Made by a program: the position numbers and the translations under genes. Positions 30,917-40,392 of a DNA stretch of 49,985 nt are shown here, one piece after another. The stretch's first letter is position 1; each line of letters starts with the position of its first letter. The notes beneath the pieces were generated by a model, which made no database searches, was not told the origin of the DNA, and worked only from the letters and a program-made list of their open reading frames with translations. Origin of the DNA: an uncultured Alistipes sp. (lineage in GTDB: Bacteria; Bacteroidota; Bacteroidia; Bacteroidales; Rikenellaceae). The DNA is taken from positions 1 to 49,985 of the forward strand of contig CAAGGL010000028.1 in the NCBI GenBank assembly GCA_900769405.1, in the 5' to 3' direction.

Positions 30917-32173
30917 TTACTGCTTCTTACGCACCACGCGCAGGGTTGTCTGTGTGCGCTGCGAGATATAGACATTGGGCTGCTCGACAAAGCGCGCAAG
31001 CATCTCCTCCTCGTAGCCACGAATGGTCAGCAACTCCATATCCTCGATACACATCACGTCGTAACCCTCCGAGCGCAACTCAGCCACAGCCTCGTCCAAT
31101 CGCCACGAACGGTCGATACACAGACTCAGGTTGACCGCCGAATTGTGGATCAGATTGGTGCGGATACGATGGCGATCGAGCAGACCAAAGATCTCGGCAA
31201 AACGCTCCTCGATAATGAACGAGAGGTCGCGCGCACGCACCGTAACCAACACCTGATTGTGCTTGACGATCAAGATCGGCACATCGATTCGACGTGTCGT
31301 GCGGCGGATCACCGTACCAGGCTTGCGGCGGTCACCAAAGGGACGCACGTAGAGCGGTATATTCTTGTTCTGCAACGGCTTGACCGTCTTGGGGTGAATG
31401 ATCGACGCACCGCTATACGACAACTCAATAGCATTCAGGTAGCTCATCTCCTCGATATGACGCGCATCGGGGAAGATTCGCGGATCGGCATTGAGCACAC
31501 CGTCCACATCCTTCCACACCGACATACTCTCGGCATTCAAGATATTTGCCACACCCGCAGCCGAGTAATCCGAGCCCTCGCGACCGAGAGTCGAGGTCTT
31601 ACCCGACGGCGTCGAGCCGATAAATCCCTGACCGATAAAGAGTTTTGCACCCTCGCCCGACACTGCCTCAGTCAGAGGTGCGGTCGATGCTTCGAGGTCG
31701 ATACTTGCATCCTTGTGGCGCTCGTTGGTGATGAAGCAACGACGCATATCGATCCAGCGGCAGGGCACACCCGACGCGTTAAGATACTCGGCAATGATCG
31801 TCGTCGAGAGCAGCTCGCCATAGCTCACAATGCGGTCGTACCACATCTCCGAGTCGTCGCTACCGATCTGGGCCGATGCTGCAATCTGCTCCAACTCAGC
31901 AAACAACACATCTACCGACTCCAATCGGTCGGTCGTACGCATCAACTCCTCTATCATCTGGCGGTGGTAACTCCTGAGTGCCGTGATGTGTTCCATCGAC
32001 AGGGGACGATCTCCCGTTTGCACACCCTCGAAAACACGTTCGAGAGCGTTGGTGGTCTTACCCATTGCCGACACGATGACGAACAGCTCGCGCTCGTCCT
32101 TCACAATGGCACGCAGATTACGGACACCGTCAGCCGTCGAGACCGACGCTCCGCCAAATTTGTAGACTTTCAC
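30917..32173 (-). CDS. lysC: Aspartate kinase (monofunctional)
   Basis: The 418-residue protein begins MKVYKFGGASV, the aspartokinase signature, with LGREGSDYSAAGVANIL in the kinase domain and regulatory ACT-type repeats in the last ~130 residues (ILIVKHNQVLVTVRARDLSF and further). It phosphorylates aspartate, the first step to lysine, threonine, methionine and diaminopimelate. There is no homoserine dehydrogenase fusion. It lies 65 bases after the prolyl oligopeptidase gene on the same strand, with an AATTC-type repeat between. Confidence 0.93.
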   Translation of the reverse strand: MKVYKFGGASVSTADGVRNLRAIVKDERELFVIVSAMGKTTNALERVFEGVQTGDRPLSMEHITALRSYHRQMIEELMRTTDRLESVDVLFAELEQIAASAQIGSDDSEMWYDRIVSYGELLSTTIIAEYLNASGVPCRWIDMRRCFITNERHKDASIDLEASTAPLTEAVSGEGAKLFIGQGFIGSTPSGKTSTLGREGSDYSAAGVANILNAESMSVWKDVDGVLNADPRIFPDARHIEEMSYLNAIELSYSGASIIHPKTVKPLQNKNIPLYVRPFGDRRKPGTVIRRTTRRIDVPILIVKHNQVLVTVRARDLSFIIEERFAEIFGLLDRHRIRTNLIHNSAVNLSLCIDRSWRLDEAVAELRSEGYDVMCIEDMELLTIRGYEEEMLARFVEQPNVYISQRTQTTLRVVRKKQ

Positions 32174-32204
32174 CTCTGAAAAATGCTTTTAGTTGTGGTT
32201 AGAC

Positions 32205-32238
32205 AAAATTGTGAATTATGAATTATGAATTGTGAATT
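32205..32238. repeat. AATTGTGAATTATGAATT repeat
   Basis: This is tandem GAATTRTGAATT-type sequence directly after the oligopeptidase stop. It belongs to the same low-complexity family as the repeats near 5.6 kb. Confidence 0.8.
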
Positions 32239-34371
32239 CTACTTCACCTCCTTATACTTGTGGTCGGTATTCCAGAACAGGAACGAGTAGATGTCCGTAG
32301 CCTCGTCGATACGCTTCGAGGTCGGCTTACCTGCGCCGTGACCTGCATTGGTCTCGATACGGATCAGCACGGGAGCCTCACCCGCCTGCGAGTGCTGCAT
32401 CTGTGCCGCAAACTTGAACGAGTGCGCCGGAACAACGCGGTCGTCGTGGTCGCCCGTAGTTACGAGCGTTGCGGGATACTCCACTCCGTCCTTGATGTTG
32501 TGCAGGGGCGAATACTTATAGATATACTCGAACTGATCCTCATGGTCGCTCGAACCGTACTCAACAGCCCAGCCCCAACCGATCGTAAACTTGTGGTAGC
32601 GCAACATATCGAGTACACCCACTGCGGGCAGGCAGACAGCATAGAGATCAGGGCGCTGCACCTCGCAAGCACCCACCAGCAGACCACCATTCGAGCCACC
32701 TGCGATAGCCAGTTTCTCCGACGAGGTGTAACCCTCAGCGATCAGATACTCGGCAGCCGCGATGAAGTCATCGAATACGTTCTGCTTGTTTTCGAGCATA
32801 CCTGCTTTGTGCCACTTCTCGCCATACTCACCGCCACCACGCAGCGTTACCTGAGCATAGACACCGCCCTGCTCCATAAACATAATGTGGTTGGGCGAGA
32901 ACGAGGGTGTGTAGCTGATATTGAAACCACCATAACCATAGAGATATACGGGATTCTTACCGTTGAGTTTCAGATCCTTGCGATGAACGAGGAACATCGG
33001 TACCTGCGTACCGTCCTTCGAGGTGAAGAACACCTGCGACGAGGTGAACAACTCGGGATCGTAGCTAACCTCGGGCTGCTTGTAGAGGGTCGTCTCGCCC
33101 GAGCGCAGGTCGTAAACGTAGCTCGTTGCGGGAGCGGTGAAACCATTCACCGAATAGAATACCGTAGTATCCTCCTTCTCGCCACCAAAGCCCGACACCG
33201 TACCGATCGCGGGCAGCTCGACCTCGCGGATCAACTCGCCCGACATCTCATACTGACGCACCTTGTTCATTGCGTTCTCCATATATGTCGCAACCAGCAC
33301 ACCACCTACGGCGCTAACCGTTTCGAGCAGCACCTCAGGATTCTCGGCAATCACATCCTCCAAACCTGCGGGGCGCACCAGATTGATCTTCGCCAGACGG
33401 AAATTGGGCGCAGCGTCGTTGGTCAGCACGTATGCGTAGTCGCCCTCAACCGTTACGATCGCGTAGTCGTAAGCAAAACCTTCGAGCAGAGTGCGGAACT
33501 TGCGCTCGCCCTTCTTGCGATAGAGCACCTCGCTACCCGACGTACCCTCCGAGGCGTGAACAAACTGCCACTTGCCGTCGCCGCTCTCCTCACCCGAGAA
33601 GTAACGCAGGGGGTGCTTTGCGTCCCAATAGATCAACTCGTCAGCCGACTGAGCGTCGCCCAGTTTGTGATAATAGACCTTCTGGAACTGGTTCTGCGAC
33701 GAATAGACACCCTTCTCGGGTTTGTCGTATGCGCTGTAATAGAAGCCCTTGCAGTCGGGAGCCCAGCTTGCGCCCGAGAACTTCACCCACTCGATCTTAT
33801 CCGAGAGCTGCTCGCCCGTTGCGGTATCCATCACGCGGATCTCAACCCAATCCGAGCCAGCCGAAGCCACCGAGTAAGCCATATATTTACCATCCTTCGA
33901 GAATGCTACGGCCGACAGCGCCACGGTACCATCGTCCGAGAGAGTATTGGGATCGAGGAAGACCTCGCCCTCGTCCGCAAGCGACGCCTTGCGATAGAGC
34001 ACCGACTGGTTCTTCAAACCGTCGTTATAGAAATAGTAGTACCAATCGCCGTGACGCGAGGGAGTACCCTCCTTCGGGTAGTTCCAGAGCTGAGTCAGGC
34101 GCTCGCGGATCTTATCGCGATAGGGAATCTGCGCGAGGTAATCGAAGGTCACATCGTTCTGTGCCTTGACCCACTCGGCGGTTTCGGGGGCGTTGTCGTC
34201 CTCCAACCAGCGGTAGGGATCGGCTACCTCGGTGCCGAAATAGTTATCCACAACCTCACCACGCTCGGTAGCGGGATAGGGTTTCAATTCGATGGTCTTG
34301 CGACCACAGCAACTGCTCATCATAACTGTGATGGTTAAAAGTGCCGCGAGGCACACTACTAAACGTTTCAT
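32239..34371 (-). CDS. Prolyl oligopeptidase family serine peptidase (S9), lipoprotein
   Basis: The 710-residue protein has a lipoprotein signal with SSCC at residues 19-22, a seven-bladed propeller domain (about 75-430) and an alpha/beta hydrolase domain. The predicted triad is Ser560 (GGSNGG), Asp641 or Asp644 (GDHDDRVVP) and His678 (NAGHGAGKP). It cleaves short peptides after proline. The lipobox places it at a membrane facing the periplasm or surface, where it could feed on dietary or host peptides. Confidence 0.93.
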   Translation of the reverse strand: MKRLVVCLAALLTITVMMSSCCGRKTIELKPYPATERGEVVDNYFGTEVADPYRWLEDDNAPETAEWVKAQNDVTFDYLAQIPYRDKIRERLTQLWNYPKEGTPSRHGDWYYYFYNDGLKNQSVLYRKASLADEGEVFLDPNTLSDDGTVALSAVAFSKDGKYMAYSVASAGSDWVEIRVMDTATGEQLSDKIEWVKFSGASWAPDCKGFYYSAYDKPEKGVYSSQNQFQKVYYHKLGDAQSADELIYWDAKHPLRYFSGEESGDGKWQFVHASEGTSGSEVLYRKKGERKFRTLLEGFAYDYAIVTVEGDYAYVLTNDAAPNFRLAKINLVRPAGLEDVIAENPEVLLETVSAVGGVLVATYMENAMNKVRQYEMSGELIREVELPAIGTVSGFGGEKEDTTVFYSVNGFTAPATSYVYDLRSGETTLYKQPEVSYDPELFTSSQVFFTSKDGTQVPMFLVHRKDLKLNGKNPVYLYGYGGFNISYTPSFSPNHIMFMEQGGVYAQVTLRGGGEYGEKWHKAGMLENKQNVFDDFIAAAEYLIAEGYTSSEKLAIAGGSNGGLLVGACEVQRPDLYAVCLPAVGVLDMLRYHKFTIGWGWAVEYGSSDHEDQFEYIYKYSPLHNIKDGVEYPATLVTTGDHDDRVVPAHSFKFAAQMQHSQAGEAPVLIRIETNAGHGAGKPTSKRIDEATDIYSFLFWNTDHKYKEVK

Positions 34372-34412
34372 CTATACAGAGTTTTTACGGGTTTTCGTTG
34401 TATTTCAACTTA

Positions 34413-34420
34413 CAAAAATA
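34413..34420 (-). promoter_or_regulatory. -7 element for the oligopeptidase gene
   Basis: On the minus strand TATTTTTG fits TAnnTTTG; the -33 box is weak. Confidence 0.45.
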
Positions 34421-34463
34421 CAAAACCGCGCGCAAAGGCCGAACATTTTCGCCGAAAATTTGC

Positions 34464-34471
34464 TAAATTTG
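34464..34471 (+). promoter_or_regulatory. -7 element for birA
   Basis: TAAATTTG fits TAnnTTTG and lies 23 bases before the start codon. Confidence 0.5.
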
Positions 34472-34493
34472 TCCTTGTTAAAGCGATTTTACT

Positions 34494-35213
34494 ATGCAAA
34501 TCACCCGTTTCGAGCAGATCACATCGACAAACGACGAGGCTCGCAATCGACAATACCGCCACGGCGACATCATCACCGCCGAGTACCAAACCGCCGGTCG
34601 CGGCCAGCGCGGCAACCGTTGGAGCAGCAACGCGGGCAAGAACCTTATGCTCAGCCTTGTGCTCGAACCGACCTTCCTGCACGCCTCGCGACAGTTCCTA
34701 CTCTCGGAGGCTGTGGCGCTGGGGTTGGTCGATACGCTTGCGGAGTTCGGTATCGGAGCGCAGATCAAGTGGACTAACGACATCTACGTTGGCGACCGAA
34801 AGATCTGCGGCGTGCTGATCGAGCACGACCTGCGCGGCGCACACCTTGCCCGCACGATTGTCGGCATTGGGCTGAACGTCAATCAAGTGGAGTTCGATCC
34901 TGCGCTGCCGAATCCGATCTCGATGCAGCAGATTGCAGGGCACGAATTCGATCGTGAGGAGGTGTTGCAGACGCTCTCTCGCAAGATTATGGCGCGCTAC
35001 GATCAGCTTGCCGAGGGTGCGAGCGAGCAGTTGCAGAGCGACTACCACGCGCTGATCTATCGTCGTGATGAGGCGCACACCTATCGTCTGCCCGACGGCA
35101 CTCCGTTCGAGGGCACGATCCGTCGTGTCGAGGCCGATGGCACACTCATTGTTGAGCACTCCGACGGCTCGGAACAGGGCTATCTCTTTAAGCAGATTGA
35201 GTTTGTGATTTGA
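34494..35213 (+). CDS. birA: Biotin-[acetyl-CoA-carboxylase] ligase
   Basis: The 239-residue protein has the biotin-AMP loop GRGQRG (residues 35-40), KWTNDI (92-97, usually KWPNDI) and GIGLNVNQ. It lacks the N-terminal DNA-binding domain of E. coli BirA, so it is a class I ligase and not a repressor. It activates biotin and attaches it to carboxyl carrier proteins. It is a single gene, divergent from the oligopeptidase gene. Confidence 0.93.
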   Translation: MQITRFEQITSTNDEARNRQYRHGDIITAEYQTAGRGQRGNRWSSNAGKNLMLSLVLEPTFLHASRQFLLSEAVALGLVDTLAEFGIGAQIKWTNDIYVGDRKICGVLIEHDLRGAHLARTIVGIGLNVNQVEFDPALPNPISMQQIAGHEFDREEVLQTLSRKIMARYDQLAEGASEQLQSDYHALIYRRDEAHTYRLPDGTPFEGTIRRVEADGTLIVEHSDGSEQGYLFKQIEFVI

Positions 35214-35266
35214 TCGGATAGCGATAACGCAAGGCGCGATTATTGCAAAATTTTCGGGTCGGAGCG

Positions 35267-35296
35267 TTGCGAAATAGAAAATATGCGTTATCTTTG
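35267..35296 (+). promoter_or_regulatory. Promoter of gcvH
   Basis: TTG (35267-35269), 19-bp spacer, TATCTTTG (35289-35296). Confidence 0.65.
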
Positions 35297-35345
35297 TACA
35301 TTGCTACACGTGCGAACAACAATAACTTAATACAATAAAAACACT

Positions 35346-35723
35346 ATGAACACTCCTAACAATCTGAAATACTCCAGCGACCACGAGTGGGCACGCGTGG
35401 AGGGCGACATCTGTGTTGTCGGCATTACCGATTACGCTCAGAGCCAGCTTGGCGACATCGTTTTCGTCGATGTAACTACCGTAGGCGAGACCCTCGATAA
35501 GGGTGAGGTTTTCGGTACGATCGAGGCTGTTAAGACCGTTTCGGACGCATTCCTGCCCGTTGGTGGCGAGGTGATCGAGTTCAACGAGGCGCTCGATGGC
35601 GACCCCGCATTGGTGAACAAGGATCCCTACGGCGAGGGCTGGATGGTAAAGGTAAAGATGTCGAATCCCGCCGATCTCGACGAGTTGCTGTCGGCTGAGG
35701 ACTACGAGAAGATCTGCGAGTAA
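35346..35723 (+). CDS. gcvH: Glycine cleavage system H protein
   Basis: The 125-residue protein is a lipoyl carrier with the lipoylation Lys63 in TIEAVKTVSDAF. It shuttles the aminomethyl group between the P, T and L proteins of glycine cleavage. The other gcv genes are not adjacent. In some bacteria H protein also passes lipoyl groups to other enzymes. Own promoter and terminator make it a single-gene unit. Confidence 0.96.
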   Translation: MNTPNNLKYSSDHEWARVEGDICVVGITDYAQSQLGDIVFVDVTTVGETLDKGEVFGTIEAVKTVSDAFLPVGGEVIEFNEALDGDPALVNKDPYGEGWMVKVKMSNPADLDELLSAEDYEKICE

Positions 35724-35745
35724 GCATTTCCGATCACATCTAACG

Positions 35746-35783
35746 AAAAGAGGGTTGCACTAGACGAGTGCAGCCCTTTTTTG
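35746..35783 (+). terminator. gcvH terminator
   Basis: AGGGTTGCACT (35751-35761) pairs with AGTGCAGCCCT (35767-35777), one G-U, followed by a run of T. Confidence 0.9.
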
Positions 35784-35858
35784 TTTCACTTCGTCCGAAA
35801 CGCACTCGGCTGATTATCAACACATAGCTCGCCGAGCCGAAAAATATTTTCATTTTTT

Positions 35859-35874
35859 TTGCAATTTCGTGCAA
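35859..35874. promoter_or_regulatory. Possible operator TTGCA-N6-TGCAA
   Basis: The dyad TTGCA (35859-35863) and TGCAA (35870-35874) lies about 85 bases before the next gene. No exact TAnnTTTG element is seen here; TATAATTG at about 35898-35905 is the nearest. This is weak evidence for a specially regulated promoter. Confidence 0.3.
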
Positions 35875-35958
35875 CGAAACGGTCACTTTTTGCGTCTATA
35901 TAATTGAGAAGCGCGCAAAACAGAAAACGAAAAATACTAACAAAAACCAATTAACGAA

Positions 35959-36621
35959 ATGAAACGAACAATCCTGACTGCGATCGCACTGATTATCGGC
36001 GTGGCGGCCTCAGCCCAAACCGACAACGATCGCAACACATTCGATTTCAGCCTCAAAAACGGAACTAACAACAAGCACGAAGTGCGTCTGACAGTGGGCT
36101 CGGCACCTCTGTTTGAGGACGATTTCTTTGTCTATGATTATTTTGAACCCAGTGTAACAGAGCACCCTGAGATGATCCACCCCAACGATCTCTACTATCG
36201 CGGCGCGTTGAAGACCTCGGGCGGCTACGCACTGTCGTATATGTACTCGCCCTGCCGATGGTTTGCTGTGGGTATGTATGCGGGCTACGTCAGCCAGTGG
36301 GAGAAGACCCACCTGCGCTCGACACAGGCTACCGTCTCGACCACGACCGAGCGACACCTGATGTTCCTGCCGACGGTGCGTTTCACCTACCTCAACCGTC
36401 CGCTGGTACGCCTCTACTCGTCGATCGGTATCGGCGTGGGCTTCTGTCGCGAGCGCACACGTAACGTTGACGGACGACTCGAATTCTCGGAAAGCAGCCG
36501 CTTCTGTCCCGCCGAAGTGACATTCCTCGGCGTGAGCGTCGGTCGTCGTCTGTTCGGCTTTGCCGAGCTGAACGTCGGCTCGTTGGGCTGTTGCAGCGCA
36601 GGTATCGGCTATAAGTTCTAA
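35959..36621 (+). CDS. Secreted beta-barrel-like protein, unknown function
   Basis: The 220-residue protein has a signal peptide (MKRTILTAIALIIGVAASAQ) and strand-rich sequence ending in AGIGYKF, a typical outer-membrane C-terminus. Internal segments such as FLPTVRFTYLNRPLVRLYSS look like paired barrel strands. I do not recognise a family. The lipoprotein gene after it starts 15 bases downstream, so the two probably work together in the envelope. Confidence 0.75.
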   Translation: MKRTILTAIALIIGVAASAQTDNDRNTFDFSLKNGTNNKHEVRLTVGSAPLFEDDFFVYDYFEPSVTEHPEMIHPNDLYYRGALKTSGGYALSYMYSPCRWFAVGMYAGYVSQWEKTHLRSTQATVSTTTERHLMFLPTVRFTYLNRPLVRLYSSIGIGVGFCRERTRNVDGRLEFSESSRFCPAEVTFLGVSVGRRLFGFAELNVGSLGCCSAGIGYKF

Positions 36622-36636
36622 CCCTCTAACACTAAA

Positions 36637-37437
36637 ATGATTATGAAACGATTTATATACCTCATCGTGGCGCTCATAGCGCTCAGTTCGTGCACCGTTA
36701 GCGAGGGCTGGAACCCCAATTCCGACTACGTGGCACAAAAGGCATACGGTCTGGTGATCAACGAAGTGCACCAACAGATTCACATCCTCAGCTACGCACA
36801 GACGGTCGATTATTACAGTCGCTCGGGCGATGGCGAGCGCGAGACCATCGAGGATCAGCACCTGCTCAACACCCGTCTGCGTCAGACCGACGAAGGTTGG
36901 GAGGTAGTTCGAAGTGGTAAGACCGCCTTCACGTTCATCGGCAACACCCCGCTTGGCGAGGTGGGCAGCGTGTGGAGCGTCAAGGTTAATCACAATTTCT
37001 ACACATATAATGCGTCGCTCACCACCAACCAATATTGGACAATCGAGTGCACGGGAGAGAATCGCTGGAAGGTGCGCCAGTCGGCAATCTACGAGAGCCA
37101 CACCTCGGAGGTTGAGTTTGACATCGTGGCTGGCGATCAGATCGCAGGACAGTTGGAGAGCTCGCCGATCTATAAATATACAATCGAGGGCGAGTGCTCG
37201 ATCGTGCAGAACGAGAAGGTCGTTGCGCCCTATCGCATCGATATGAAGATTATGGAGCCCGTTGTGTTCGACAACTACAAGTACTACTCCAACTACACGG
37301 GCACTGCATACACCAAGGGCAAGATGTCGATTCGCGTAACCGACTACTCGACCGGCGAATGGGTCACCACGCCGTTCCACTACACCATTGCCCCCGAACG
37401 CAGCAACATCAAGATCGAGTACCTGCTGATCAACTAA
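36637..37437 (+). CDS. Lipoprotein of unknown function
   Basis: The 266-residue protein begins MIMKRFIYLIVALIALSSCT, a lipoprotein signal with lipobox LSSC. The ATG six bases later (36643) is an equally good start. The mature part is rich in beta strands and in Tyr and Thr; no domain is recognised. It is co-transcribed with the preceding barrel-like gene and ends before a strong terminator. Confidence 0.75.
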   Translation: MIMKRFIYLIVALIALSSCTVSEGWNPNSDYVAQKAYGLVINEVHQQIHILSYAQTVDYYSRSGDGERETIEDQHLLNTRLRQTDEGWEVVRSGKTAFTFIGNTPLGEVGSVWSVKVNHNFYTYNASLTTNQYWTIECTGENRWKVRQSAIYESHTSEVEFDIVAGDQIAGQLESSPIYKYTIEGECSIVQNEKVVAPYRIDMKIMEPVVFDNYKYYSNYTGTAYTKGKMSIRVTDYSTGEWVTTPFHYTIAPERSNIKIEYLLIN

Positions 37438-37493
37438 GTCGGGCGATGTGTGCCCGCCAATGATGAGCCGACCAAAGCACACCGCACGAACAC

Positions 37494-37540
37494 ACAAAAA
37501 AAATAGTCCGACCCCTCGAAAGGGATCGGACTATTTTTTT
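37494..37540. terminator. Bidirectional terminator before greA
   Basis: TAGTCCGA (37504-37511) pairs with TCGGACTA (37526-37533), flanked by A7 and T7 runs, so it works for both converging units. Confidence 0.9.
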
Positions 37541-37574
37541 CGCTCACCGTGGAGCCGAAAATCCTGACGCGATG

Positions 37575-38051
37575 TTAGATCGAGATATCGAGAATCTCGA
37601 AGTGGAGCGTACCTGCGGGAACAGTGACATCAACGTGCTCACCCTTCTTCTTACCCAGCAGAGCCTTAGCAATGGGAGTACCGATTGCCAGCTTACCCTC
37701 GCGGAGGTTAGCCTCATTCTCCGAAACAATGGTGTAGGTCACCTGCTTGCCATTGTTGTGGTTCATCAGGGTTACCTTGCTGAGGATCTGCACCTTGCTC
37801 TTGTCGATCTTGGTTTCGTCGATCACGCGCGAGTTGTTCAGCGTAGCTTCGAGCTTGGCGATTCGCATCTCCAACATACCCTGTGCCTCACGTGCTGCAT
37901 CGTACTCGGCATTCTCCGACAAGTCACCCTTGTCACGAGCCTCGGCAATCGCTGCCGAAATGGCCGGACGCTCAACCGAACGCATATGATCGAGCTCCTC
38001 TTTGAGTTTCTTGTAGCCCTCTTCGGTCAGGTAAATAATCTCGTTTGCCAT
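37575..38051 (-). CDS. greA: Transcription elongation factor GreA
   Basis: The 158-residue protein begins MANEIIYLTEEGYKKLKEEL, with the coiled-coil tip GDLSENAEYDAAREAQ and a C-terminal FKBP-like domain. It rescues backtracked RNA polymerase by stimulating transcript cleavage. The ATG at 38051 is chosen because longer frames extend through untranslated leader sequence with no family similarity. Confidence 0.96.
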   Translation of the reverse strand: MANEIIYLTEEGYKKLKEELDHMRSVERPAISAAIAEARDKGDLSENAEYDAAREAQGMLEMRIAKLEATLNNSRVIDETKIDKSKVQILSKVTLMNHNNGKQVTYTIVSENEANLREGKLAIGTPIAKALLGKKKGEHVDVTVPAGTLHFEILDISI

Positions 38052-38128
38052 TTGATTAGGTTTAATAAAACATAAAAAAATAATGAATCCCGACCTTGCG
38101 GCCGGAACCCAACACATTTTTGATAGGG

Positions 38129-38159
38129 CAAAGGTAGGGATTAATTTCGAGATTCCAAA
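38129..38159 (-). promoter_or_regulatory. Promoter of greA
   Basis: On the minus strand TTTG (38159-38156), 19-bp spacer, TACCTTTG (38136-38129), an exact match. Confidence 0.75.
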
Positions 38160-38175
38160 TTTTTTCGTATCTTTG
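38145..38175 (+). promoter_or_regulatory. Promoter of the cardiolipin synthase gene
   Basis: TTTC (38145-38148), 19-bp spacer, TATCTTTG (38168-38175). It overlaps the divergent greA promoter, so the two polymerases would exclude each other. Confidence 0.6.
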
Positions 38176-38249
38176 TTTGGCCCTCACCTCGAACGAGGCA
38201 CGAAATGTGTGTCACAGCCGAGTGCAAAATAGTCAAAACGGAGAGGTAA

Positions 38250-39614
38250 ATGGCAAGTATATTGAGCGTTATATTCTCGATCGTCTATACGATCATCATC
38301 GTTGCTGTCATCGTTCTGGTGATCGAACAGCAACGCGAACCCGTATGGAGTTTCGCGTGGATTATGGCTGTGCTCTTTGTCCCCGTAGCTGGTCTGTTGC
38401 TCTTCATTTTGGTTGGCTACCGCCCTGCGCGCAAGCGACTTGTCGCACCGCCACGCATCGAGCGTAGCGAGCGTATTCCCTTCATCACACTGCTCGAAAA
38501 CAACTCCGACGCCAAGCTCGCCCTGCACAACAATCTCGACGTGCTGCACAATGGCGACCAGACCTTCGCCTCGATCGTCAAGGCGTTGGAATCGGCACGC
38601 GAGTCGATACATATCGAATACTACATCTTTTGCGAGGACGAGGTGGGTAACTACATCGCCGAACTGCTCGAAAAGAAGGCTCGCGAGGGAGTCGAGGTGC
38701 GTCTGATTTTCGATGCGGTGGGCAGTTGGAAGCTGAGTAAGGAGTTCATCTCGCGCCTGCGTGCAAACGGTGTCGAGGTGGGTCGTTTCTCGCCTATCAC
38801 CTTCCCCTATCTGACCCACTATCTGAACTACCGCAACCACCGCAAAATCGTCGTCGTGGACGGCCGAGTGGCATTTACGGGTGGCATTAATATTGCAGAA
38901 CGCTACCTCAAAGGCGACACTATGGGACTGTGGTACGATATTCATCTGCGCGTCGAGGGCGATGCTGTGGCCGATTTCCAGCGTATGTTCCTCTCGGATT
39001 GGGCGCTGGTGAGTGGTCAGACGCTCAACGATGCGCGCTATTTCCCACCCTCAGAGGTGACTACGCTCGCACCGATGCAGGTGGTCGGGTCGAGCGTCAG
39101 TTCGCGCTGGTCGGCGATCTCGCAAGCGTTCTTTGCCGCTATCACGGGCGCCGCACGAACGATCACTATCTCAACCCCTTACTTCATTCCTTCGACCTCG
39201 CTGCTCGAAGCATTGAAGGTGGCGGCATTGAAGGGCGTCGATGTGCGTATCGTGATCCCCGCGCGGTCGGATAGTCTGCTGGTGCATTGGGCTACCTGCT
39301 CGTTTGTCGATGGTCTGCTCAGCGCAGGTGTGAAGGTATATCTCTACACTGCCGGATTCCTCCACTCGAAGTTGATCGCCGTTGATGGTCGTATGGCCTC
39401 GGTCGGCACCGCAAATATGGATATCCGTTCGCTCGAAGACAATTCGGAAGTCTCGACCTTCATCTACGACCGCGAAACGGTGGCCGAATTGACCGCAACG
39501 CTCGAAGATTACATCGCCCACTCGCGCCGCGTGATGCCCGACGAGTGGTACTCGCTCCCGCACGGGCAGCGTTTTGTCAATGCCATAGCGCGCCTGCTCA
39601 GTCCGTTGTTCTAA
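38250..39614 (+). CDS. cls: Cardiolipin synthase (phospholipase D family)
   Basis: The 454-residue protein has two N-terminal membrane helices (about 5-27 and 33-55) and two HKD motifs: HRKIVVVDG (197-205) and LHSKLIAVDGRMASVGTAN in the C-terminal half. It condenses two phosphatidylglycerols to cardiolipin and glycerol, or uses a related donor. It is a single gene with its own promoter. No obvious defect is seen. Confidence 0.94.
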   Translation: MASILSVIFSIVYTIIIVAVIVLVIEQQREPVWSFAWIMAVLFVPVAGLLLFILVGYRPARKRLVAPPRIERSERIPFITLLENNSDAKLALHNNLDVLHNGDQTFASIVKALESARESIHIEYYIFCEDEVGNYIAELLEKKAREGVEVRLIFDAVGSWKLSKEFISRLRANGVEVGRFSPITFPYLTHYLNYRNHRKIVVVDGRVAFTGGINIAERYLKGDTMGLWYDIHLRVEGDAVADFQRMFLSDWALVSGQTLNDARYFPPSEVTTLAPMQVVGSSVSSRWSAISQAFFAAITGAARTITISTPYFIPSTSLLEALKVAALKGVDVRIVIPARSDSLLVHWATCSFVDGLLSAGVKVYLYTAGFLHSKLIAVDGRMASVGTANMDIRSLEDNSEVSTFIYDRETVAELTATLEDYIAHSRRVMPDEWYSLPHGQRFVNAIARLLSPLF

Positions 39615-39720
39615 GGGCGATCGGGCACTGCGCCCGCGACAACGGCGCTACCCTCCCCGACTCGAATATCCTCGAAGGAACCGTACAAGAAGTTGAACCT
39701 CAAAAAACTCAGTTACGGTT

Positions 39721-40335
39721 ATGAAAGCTCTTTTACTCACGATTGCGATGGTGCTCGCCACAGCGTTTGGGGCGTCGGCACAGATCTTCAAGATCGGCTT
39801 TCGAGGTGGTGTAAACATCGCCAATAACGACTTCGCACCAATCTCGACAGGCGATTATCGCGTCAGTCATCTCCAAAGCAATGTCGGTTATCAGTTGGCA
39901 CTGACAACCAGAATCTCGATTCCACATTTTCTGCAAATATCACCTGAATTTCAGATGGTTTCGCATACCTATCGCTACCGCATCGACAGCCAATTGGGCA
40001 GCAGCAAGGCGCAGGTATCGGTCAAGCGATTCGAAATTCCCGTCACCGTCGGCTTTAAGATTTGGGCGCTGCGTCTCTTTGGCGGTCCGGTGTTCAGCAT
40101 CGCCCAAACCAAGAACATCGAGAGCATCAAGCGCGACTTCGATGTGCGCTACGACGACTCGAAGGTGGCGCTGGTGGTTGGTGCGGGGCTCGATTTGGGC
40201 AAGTTCTTTGTCGATGCCCGCTACAATTTCAACCCCAAGCAGCCCCGCGACAAGATCGTGATCGACGGCACAACGCGCTCGGCCAAGATCAAAAACAACG
40301 GGATGTGGCAGTTCTCTGCCGGTTTCTTCTTTTAG
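39721..40335 (+). CDS. PorT-like outer membrane beta-barrel protein
   Basis: The 204-residue protein has a signal peptide (MKALLLTIAMVLATAFGASA) and starts IFKIGFRGGVNIANNDFAP, the opening of PorT/OMP_b-brl proteins common in Bacteroidetes. It ends NNGMWQFSAGFFF, a barrel end. The ligand is unknown. It lies 106 bases after cls, in the same direction. Confidence 0.82.
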   Translation: MKALLLTIAMVLATAFGASAQIFKIGFRGGVNIANNDFAPISTGDYRVSHLQSNVGYQLALTTRISIPHFLQISPEFQMVSHTYRYRIDSQLGSSKAQVSVKRFEIPVTVGFKIWALRLFGGPVFSIAQTKNIESIKRDFDVRYDDSKVALVVGAGLDLGKFFVDARYNFNPKQPRDKIVIDGTTRSAKIKNNGMWQFSAGFFF

Positions 40336-40341
40336 ACAACA

Positions 40342-40373
40342 AAAAGCCGCACTCCTCACGGGGCGCGGCTTTA
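40342..40373. terminator. Bidirectional terminator
   Basis: AAAGCCGC (40343-40350) pairs with GCGGCTTT (40365-40372) between two converging genes. Confidence 0.75.
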
Positions 40374-40392
40374 TCGCTTTTAAGTTAAGTCG

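Noticed and set aside
39615..39720. Promoter or small gene between cls and the PorT-like gene
   Set aside because: No TAnnTTTG box and no plausible short frame were found; the downstream gene may be read from the cls promoter.
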